From positions 88,943,845 through 89,007,844 of the forward strand of contig CM019831.1 of assembly GCA_009763385.1 (NCBI GenBank): 64,000 bases of DNA, read 5' to 3'. The stretch is from Coix lacryma-jobi var. lacryma-jobi (lineage: Eukaryota > Streptophyta > Magnoliopsida > Poales > Poaceae). The position numbers and the translations under genes are program-made. Position 1 is the stretch's first letter; each line of letters opens with the position of its first letter. The notes beneath the pieces were generated by a model that did not search any database, had not been told where the DNA came from, and saw only the letters and a program-made list of their open reading frames with translations. Below, piece by piece: positions 56,396-64,000 of the stretch.

Positions 56396-58044
56396 TGTTT
56401 ACACTAGATTCTGGACTAAGGAATTTGATATTTTGTAAACACAAACGACCAGTTTATTGAAGAAAAGATCGGCCTAAAAATATAAAAGGGTTGCATGAGT
56501 CGGAGGTAACCCAGAAGCTTCGCATGGACCAACACGATGGACTTCGAAGACATGTCAGACTCAACCAAAGAGTGCAAGTTCGAGTCGTCTTTTATTTCCT
56601 TTCTTGTAATCTATTCGTAATAGGGCAGAAGTCAATCGGGTTATAAATAGCTAAAACCCCGGATTTTGTAAACACACACAATCAATCAAACACAAACCGG
56701 CCCTCGGCCAAAAACCCTAGGAGTAGGAGTAACGTAGATCTCGGCGAGACCTTCAACCAGGCAGGGCTGCACCGACATCGAGCGACCTCCGGTTTGCTTG
56801 TAAGTTTCACCAATGGCTTGTGTCATCGTGTAATAAGGCTGCATTGGCATCGACCAAACTCTTGTTAAACTATGGCATGGCTAGTTATCGGTCTAAGTTC
56901 GTCCTTTGTAAGACTGTCTTGACTCTGATCAATCTCTTGCTTTGGTCGATCTTGGCTACTTATCGGCTCTATTAGCTTGGCAAACTAATAGATTCATTAA
57001 GTTATCGATGTTGATTTATGTTTTAATTCATTTATTTACGTTTTAAACAACATCTTGCCCAATCAAGATTGGCAAAGTAACCTACGCTCAATGGATGCTT
57101 AGTATCGGCTGTTCTGAGGCTTACACGCTCACAACATAGGAATAGCCGATACAAACATCTCATCGGCTATTTGCCAATCTTGGTTGTTACATGTTGTGCA
57201 TTCGAGATATCTAGTAAAGGCGCGATCTGATTTAAGAGCAAATAGATTTAATCTAACATGTCTATTATGGCTGTATTTCCGAACTCCACTGATATATATG
57301 GTAGATTAAGTCTGTTTATCTTGGTTCAAGTTATGCTTTTGTCGGGTAGATCTTGTTCGTGCTCATGGACCCCGTATCGGCTGAAATAGCCGATCCGGTT
57401 ATGCTTTCTTTATAATATGTTCTTTTGAGTGGTTTGGGATCAATGGATTTACTTTATGCACAGGACGTGATCTAGCTTGACCATCATCAAGGCTGCAAGG
57501 AGACACCCCATTGTTGGTGTTTAAGTTATTTTATCGATCTATTTGTTATTATGGCTGCATGTAGACACTCCACTGTTAGCGAATAGAACTGCTCGTATAT
57601 TTAGTCGATACGTTGATTTCATGTCGTTTAAAACGTGCATATAGATCTTTGATATCTTTTAAGCTTATCGGTTGTCTGCTTATTATAAGTTTTCATGTCA
57701 TACATGTCATAGTCGTTATGCTTCATATCTTCTTTCGTTATCTTTACATCTCAATCTTGTGGGAGTTGACTTTTTAGTCAATATCCTAAAAACAAATGGC
57801 TATATCAGAGCCGCATAATTTGGAACTATCTGGCACTAAACCGGCAGGTTCCACGTTTTGACAACGTTTGTCTTCTGCTTGTCAATTACAGGTCAAATTG
57901 ACTGGCACGCCCGAAGTCGATTTCGCTGAGAATCGGCACCACCTGCTCGTTGAAGGTTCAGGAGGTCAGGACCTGCTCTGCACTCCTCTGAGAACCGTGC
58001 GCCCGAGTGTGTTTGGCACATCCCGACCGAGATTTGTGTCAACA
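56396..58044 (+). repeat. Gypsy family-2 5' LTR, complete (D2)
   Basis: This 1,649-bp LTR begins TGTTTACACTAGATTCTGG and ends GTGTCAACA, with a TATA-like tataaata at 56642-56649. It is the only complete family-2 LTR in the window; the 3' LTR is missing, so no target duplication can be read. Confidence 0.88.
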
Positions 58045-58070
58045 CATTCTTTTGGCACGCCCGGTGGGAC
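58045..58070 (+). other. Primer-binding region of family 2
   Basis: The bases cattcttttggcacgcccgg then tgggac follow the LTR, parallel to 3531-3556 of family 1. Confidence 0.6.
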
Positions 58071-58086
58071 ACAATCGTCTGAATCA

Positions 58087-59371
58087 TGACGTTTGACAAT
58101 GATGAAGTGCTGCAAGTAAAGATGGAAGAACTCCCAGAGCAAACTCAGCACTTAATATGAGAAGCTATTGATCATTACAAACATTTATGCTTGCTGAGTT
58201 TCAGCAAAACCAGATGATAAGAAGATCACTAAGAAAACCCATCTTCCGAGAGTGGTTTTTGATGGCCATACTGATCCAATGGTCCAAGGTTCAGCACAAT
58301 GCCATGCAAGGAAGTGATTGTCAAAGCAATGTCTGCCACCTTGATGAAACCATACTGAGGCTTTTCTCAACATCCTCACAAATGCAATGAAGGAAGTTTC
58401 AACATAAGTGGAGATAGAAGAGGTCCAACATATAATATTGGAAACAATCAGGGAGCTGGAACTTCTACTGGACCTCAAACCAATGGTCCAAATAGCAATG
58501 GAAATCAGATGATGATCAACCCTGGGGGCATGACACCGCAGCCAGTGCAATAGCCGAATATGAGTGATAACATGTACTCATCGGCTATAAAAATAGCTCC
58601 TCAAGCAAGGCGCATCACAAGAGAGTTCAACACACCGCCATATCGAGGAAATGTGGCATCTGGTGATATTCCTCAGGGATATCATTATGTCTCTAATTTC
58701 TATACTTTGGATGCTCAGGAGAACCCAGGATACAATGGCAACACTGTTGGGGGGCAAAACATCGGCTATCAACAGCCAGTGAATCAGATTGACCAGTTGA
58801 TGAATCGGGTAACCGACCTGGTTCAGAAGCAATTTGGTTTTGACTCCAAAATCCACTGTGACTAGTTACAAAAAGCAGTATCTGGAGTGGTTTGATCAGG
58901 TCGTTTTTCCTCCAAGATATAGAATTCCTGACTTTACCAAGTTCACAGGAACTGGTGAAGTGACGACCATGGAGCATATAACCCAGTTCCTGGTCCAGAT
59001 TGGGGAGATCGGTGATGAGCAAGCACTCAAAGTCAGAATGTTCCCTCTCTCTTTATTTGGATCGACTTTCTCATGGTTTTCATCCCTGCCACCTAATTCT
59101 ATTCAGAGCTAGGATGACTTGGAAGATAAATTCCATAAGTATTTCGGCTTTGGAGTGTTGGAAAAAGGCTTAGTGGACATAATCGATACAAGGGCAACTA
59201 ATAATGAGTCTGGATGTCTGTACCTCCAAAGATTCAGAGAGATGAAGAATCAATGCTATTCCTTGACATTACCAGATTCAGAGGTGGTTAGCATTGCAAT
59301 TCGAGGTTGATACCTGCTATTAGAGAGAAAATCGGCTTCGGTTGCAACAACATGGCCGATTTAGCTAAAAG
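58087..59371 (+). pseudogene. gag: Family-2 gag (D2), degenerate and cut by copia LTR
   Basis: It starts MTFDNDEVLQVKMEELPEQT, clearly parallel to MPEINEDEILEVTMDELPSD of family 1. A TGA follows HLI at 58158, further stops and frameshifts occur to 58560, and a one-base insertion near 58840 splits QKQFG from LTPKSTVTSYK. The capsid segment FPPRYRIPDFTKFTG and the TAG after FSSLPPNSIQS are shared with D1, so that nonsense change predates the duplication. It ends at 59371 where the Angela-like LTR inserted (target side aaaag). Confidence 0.82.
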
Positions 59372-60614
59372 TGTTGGAAATATGCCCTAGAGGTAATCAT
59401 AGAGATGATGATATTTCTATTGTATCCATGATGTATTATATGTTCATTGAATATCCATTAAAGACAACTTGTATTGATCGGCAATTATGTGAATTGTCTG
59501 TGAAACTCTTTTACTTGTATAGTTATTCGATAGTTGTCCCTGATCGAAGTTCATGTGAGGACACACATGAATAATAGATCAGCACATGTATTAGTTGATG
59601 ACTATGTTTCACAAGTCATAGACATGGAGATGTCAAACTAATAATGTGGGCACATGTATGACATGGGGCTGGACTGACCCAACATGAGATGTTCTTATTA
59701 TCTCTTTACACATCATGTACGTTATGTCCTTAGACCTGAGATTGTGGTATGTACTCAAAATATGAATCGACTTACTTAGGGACTATCAAACGCTACTTCG
59801 TAACAGGGTAGTTATAAAGATAGTCTTCAGGTTTGTCAGGAAGTATGCTTTGAGACATAGACGATCAAGATGGGATTTGCCCCTCTCCATGTAAGAGAGA
59901 TATCACTGGACCACTCAAATGATTGGATCATAAAATGCATGGCCATGCTTAGGTTAAGTGTTAACCTATGAGTTGGACCAAATATTGTGTGTCAAGGGAA
60001 TTACGTATATGTGATCGTGGTGGTTTGTCAGATATGATCTTTGCGTATACATAGGAGTTGACACGTCTTGCTAGAGGCCGTTGTCAACTATCGGGCGAGT
60101 AGGAGTACTCGGGTCGTGTCTATGTGTGCGTGAACCCAAAGGGGTCGCACGCTTAAGGGGCTGGAAGCTTGATTCGAGTTGACTCGAGTCAGGCAGAGAT
60201 TAGGGTTTGCTAATGGGCCTCCAGGTCGGTGGGCTCATTAGGGACGCCTATATAAAGAGGGGGTGGGGCGACCAGGGTTTAAAAATCTCATTAGACAGCC
60301 GTTGCCCACCCCACGCCCGCGCCTATTGCTCCTCGCAGACCTAGCAGTTTGGAGGCGTGACACTTCCACCCTGTACATGTGGGATACCTCAGAGGTGCTG
60401 CATCTGGAGCACAAGGACAAACCACACGTGGAGACGTGAAGGTTGGACGTGAACATCTACATGGCATCGCTGCGACGCGCATGTCTACACCGAGACGTCT
60501 TCCGCTGCACCTGCGCGTCTAGTGGTAATCCCGTGATCTATAACTCGCAGTAGTTCATGGTTTATGGGGTTGAATTTTTTTTTTCGGCTAGCGTAGCATC
60601 CTCGTAACCCTTCA
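59372..60614 (+). repeat. Angela/BARE-like copia 5' LTR (D2)
   Basis: Same length (1,243 bp) and same insertion point as 28998-30240. TATA box tatataaag at 60249-60257. About 17 differences from D1 by eye. Confidence 0.88.
60249..60257 (+). promoter_or_regulatory. TATA box of Angela-like LTR (D2)
   Basis: tatataaag at the same place as in the D1 copy, followed by agggggtggggcg. Confidence 0.65.
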
Positions 60615-60615
60615 G

Positions 60616-60627
60616 TGGTATCAGAGC
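60616..60627 (+). other. Primer-binding site, tRNA-iMet type (D2)
   Basis: TGGTATCAGAGC, one base after the LTR end, as in D1. Confidence 0.92.
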
Positions 60628-61898
60628 CGTTACTGCCTCGTTATAGATTCGGTTGTGTGCATATAGAGATATGCGCGGTTGTAGATCAATTTCTGATCAT
60701 GATTTGTGATCTTGCCGTATTGGTCATGTAACGATCTACTCCTACCGGTCGGAATTCCGCCATCAGAGTTAAGTGATACGTGTAAATCCAATCATGGCAA
60801 GATGGAGATCAATCAGATTGATCGAATCGAATCTAGGTCAAGAGCCGGGTGCATGAGATGTACCGCGGCATCCGCAGAAGAGCGTTGTTCGGTAAAACGG
60901 CCGTAACTTTTGCATACGACCTCGGATTGAGATGATCTTTAAACGAAAATCAATCTACATAAAATTTTACATCCGATTTTCACTGGCCCTGGCCGGTTTC
61001 GTCGAATTTAGATTTGCGAAAAAAGGCTGGGAATTGATGACTGGTATAGCCCTTATGTGTATGTGATGCATGTATGTAATTGTTTCATGACTTTCATGTT
61101 GTGATTATGACAATATGGCTGGAGCCACATATATATTGTCCATTTGATGTAATGGCCTGCGTGCCAAAATTATGATGATCCTACACGCGACTATATAATT
61201 ACTTTATTAATTACGCTAGTTGTAGCTAGTCTCGGTGGATTCATCACTGGAGGATGGCGTGTATGTACCATGTAGATGGAAATCATCATGGTGAACAGAT
61301 TGACGGAGATGGAGATCTCCAAAGAAACACTGGGCTATACCAAGTCATATCTGTGTTGATGCTATTCTCTTATTATGTTCTACTTTCACGTATGATTCAT
61401 GTTCATTGTCTACATGCGGTAGTGAAAGTATAGAACGATCCCTCAGTAATGTTCAAGTCATATGCTTCCCCAATCCTTGCACTGTCATATGTCTTGTACA
61501 ATCGGTGGCACGCCTATGAAATTAGGGTGTCACTGATTTTCCTTGACCAGGCAGGTTCGTATCGGATACTTACTGCAGAAGGGTTGGTTGCTTGAACAAG
61601 GTCATCCTAACGGTTAGGGACCTTGAAGCATAAGGAGTTGAGCACGCATAGAGATGTTGGCCAACAACAAGAGTCATATGTGATATGATTAGCAAAGAGT
61701 TGCTTATAGATCTACCATGTCCACTAGCGGTGATGCTAAAGCTCACTAGTAGACTTGTTAGTTTGGGTCTTGAATCACTAAAAATCAATAGAGGGATATT
61801 GATCTTAGTGGGAGTAAATTTTATTAAAGTTTTAATATCATTTACTCTGTCTTGGATACATTGTCTTAGTATTTTGCATTTACTTTTGTTGTAGATCA
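60628..61898 (+). other. Copia leader between primer site and gag (D2)
   Basis: Non-coding leader, almost identical to 30254-31524. Nothing else is recognised. Confidence 0.75.
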
Positions 61899-62278
61899 AT
61901 GGCACCTAGCAATCCACCATTTACTTTACGTTCAATCCTTGAGAAAGATAAATTGAATGGAACAAACTATGCGAATTGGATCCGCAACCTGAGAATTGTT
62001 CTCAGGGCTGAGAAAAAGGAAGATATTCTAGACACCCCACTACCAGAGGAACCTGCTGATAATGCACCTGCTACTGAGAAAACCACTTACAAGAAGCATG
62101 TGATGCTGATCTTGAAGTGGGATGTCTGGCGCTTGCGAGCATGGAACCAGATCTACAGATGTAGTTTGATAATAACCATACAGCCTACGATATGATCGTA
62201 GCGCTAGATGAGATGTTCCAGACTCAGGCTAGAACTGAAAGGTTCAGTGTTTCTAAGTGTCTTACTGAGACTAAGTTA
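61899..62278 (+). pseudogene. gag: Angela-like copia gag, 5' part (D2)
   Basis: It starts MAPSNPPFTLRSILEKDK and matches 31525-31907. One base is lost near 62093, after ATEKTTYKK, which shifts the frame; D1 is still open there. The switch to inverted copia at about 62278 is at the same base as in D1. Confidence 0.85.
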
Positions 62279-62739
62279 GCCCTCATTATCGTCGAAAGGC
62301 AATAGCTCCTTGTTAGCCCTCATCTTGTTGACAATCACCTGAAAGCGAGCGAATAAGCTCTCTATGCTATCACCAGGCATGTGTCGAAAGTTCTCATACT
62401 CTCGCTTGTGCGACTCGTAGAGACGGGTTTTGACTTGAGTGGTTCCCTCATGGAACGCATGAGGGTAGCCCAAATCTACCGAGCCGTAGCGAGGTGAGAA
62501 ACGCGATCAAACTCCGTCATGCTCAAACATGAGAAAAGAGCATTACGGGCTCGGCTATTGGCATCGTGCTCATCAATCTGATGCTGAGTAGCACGAGCAG
62601 CCAAGACCACGTAATCGGCAGAGTTGCAAATATCCCAGATGGAAGCACCCAAACTCTGCAGATAGGCCGACATGCGTATCTTCCAATACGCATAGTTCGT
62701 CCCATCGAAAAACGGCGGTTTGCCCACGCCACGATCCAT
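62279..62739 (-). pseudogene. gag: Inverted Maximus-type copia gag fragment (D2)
   Basis: The start MDRGVGKPPFFDGTNYAYWK is at 62739 on the minus strand; TAG at about 62475 as in D1. The segment after it reads HEGTTQVKTRLYES. Primer site on the minus strand at about 62786-62800. Confidence 0.85.
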
Positions 62740-62802
62740 GTCGCCTTCGGTGGATCTGGAACCGGCTAAGGTGGAAGATCCTTAACCCGCTCCGATACCA
62801 AT

Positions 62803-64000
62803 TGAAGGACCGAGAATGCAATAGCAAGGCGACCAGAGGGGGGTGAATGGGAGCTCAAAAATTTCTCTCAAAACTTCGGCCTGTGTCCCACAAATCAACC
62901 CTCAAAAGCTTCGATTGAAACCGTGATGCCCACGACCCTTGAAAGAGGGTGGATAATCCCTAGGATCACATCGAGGCACCACAAAGCGATAGCAAGTCAA
63001 ACACCAAAAGACACCGGCAAAAGTTTGACTCCTAAAAACCAAGTCCGAACGTAGATGGAAGGCTACGTCGAGAAATCACCAAATACCAATGCTAACAAGT
63101 AGCAAAGATACCTAGAGAGGTTCCTTGGTCAACTCTAGGATCAAACGAGAAGTCCGAAAACAAAGCGAAGAAGCCGGGAGACCAAAAGCACTGAGAAACT
63201 CAAGTCTGCGAGTTCCCGGACTGTCCGCGGGTATGGTCGCGGACTGTCCGCGGTACTCCTGGACTGTCTGCAAAGAAGGGGTGGACTGTCCACCGGCCAA
63301 ATCCCAAAATCAGCAAGTCTGTTGAATCCTCCTGTTCGACTCCCGGACTATCCGCGAGTTTCTACGGCGGACTGTCCGCTGGTCAAAAGTCACGAACACG
63401 GTCGAAACGCGCAGCCACTGAATCGGCTGAGCCCCGACGTGCGGACTATCCGCGCCCTGAGTGGCGGACTGTCTGCGGTCACTCAGGGAGGGCGATTTCA
63501 AACGCCCTTCTCCCAAAACTTCCCAAATTTGATCCAAATCAAAATCCCTTGATCTCAAACTTGGAGCAAATGATCACGAGGTAGTTGGGAGACTATCCCC
63601 AAGAAATCATCTGCTCAAATCAACTCAATCACCGGGAAATCGAAAGGGAAGGAGTATGAACCGAAAAAGCGCCACGAAAACGAAATCAACCCGATCTACT
63701 TGTTCATGAGGAGTTAGATGAATTCCTTCGGTGGAAATGATCTCCTCACTATAAAGAACAAGTTGATTCAAACGGATTTCGAAAAGACGCAGTAGAGAGG
63801 GAGATCGAGTGACGCAAAAATCGCGGAGAAACGAAGAACGCGAAGAACACGAACAAAACGCGAATCAACACATCGATCCACAACCGTGTGGCTACCACAC
63901 GCTACAACAGTGAGATTACGGTCTCACTTCCTCAAAATCTCCAATACACAGAGGTATGATTCTTTGCGGATCTCAGTTGCTACAGCAGGGGATTGGGAGA
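62803..64000 (-). repeat. Inverted Maximus-type copia LTR (D2), cut by window end
   Basis: It matches 32431 to about 33631 with few changes, including the GGACTGTCCGC array at about 63220-63480. The window ends before the hairpin array. Confidence 0.88.

Overview
This is intergenic plant nuclear DNA made almost wholly of nested transposable elements. The LTR-retrotransposon lineages (Tekay-type chromovirus, Tat-type gypsy with antisense genes, Maximus/SIRE-type and Angela/BARE-type copia) and the CACTA ends with GGGACTAAAG or TTTGCCGAGTG subterminal repeats are typical of grass genomes. A panicoid-like grass is my guess; the species cannot be fixed from this. I find no intact host gene. The only host-like coding trace is a GC-rich fragment carried inside a Harbinger-like element.

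The organising fact is that the window holds two copies of one locus. Copy D1 runs from base 1 to about 34,511. Copy D2 runs from about 38,423 to the end. Both have the same core in the same order: an unclassified flank, a CACTA end, a gypsy (family 2) LTR plus gag, an Angela-like copia LTR plus gag, and an inverted fragment of a Maximus-like copia. Each copy then received different insertions. D1 received a Tat-type gypsy (family 1) with TSD attct. That element was itself tandemly rearranged and then hit by a 14.8 kb Tekay chromovirus (7414-22186, minus strand, TSD gtggc), which in turn carries a solo LTR (14631-15547, TSD acacg). D2 received a Harbinger-like element (38764-51036, TSD taa) containing a nearly intact 11.4 kb copia (39456-50880, TSD aatat), and a 4.1 kb Tekay-related solo LTR (52064-56134, TSD gtact). 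Between the copies lie a foldback MITE (34898-35242), a CACTA end (35424 on) and about 1.8 kb with no recognised content. D1 and D2 could be a true recent duplication or two haplotypes joined by an assembler.

Functionally, the Tekay element has a gag-pol polyprotein, once a single frame of about 1,487 codons and now holding four amber stops and a solo LTR. Upstream of gag it has a separate 200-aa ORF whose first 13 residues (MARIKLTARKSTG) copy the tail of histone H3, followed by a coiled coil and an acidic C-terminus. The same element ends its integrase with a chromodomain, the module family that reads the H3 tail. This pairing of an H3-tail mimic with a chromodomain is the most striking item in the window. 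The Tat-type element has lost most of pol but keeps two antisense, apparently spliced, coiled-coil genes. The copia LTRs carry tandem hairpins with covarying stems and a palindromic repeat array whose word differs between related copies.

Most nonsense codons across the unrelated elements look like CAG to TAG changes, as expected from deamination of CHG-methylated cytosine in silenced DNA. Boundaries were read directly from TG...CA ends, target-site duplications and comparison of repeats. Lineage names are from family knowledge. Divergence figures are eye counts, not alignments.
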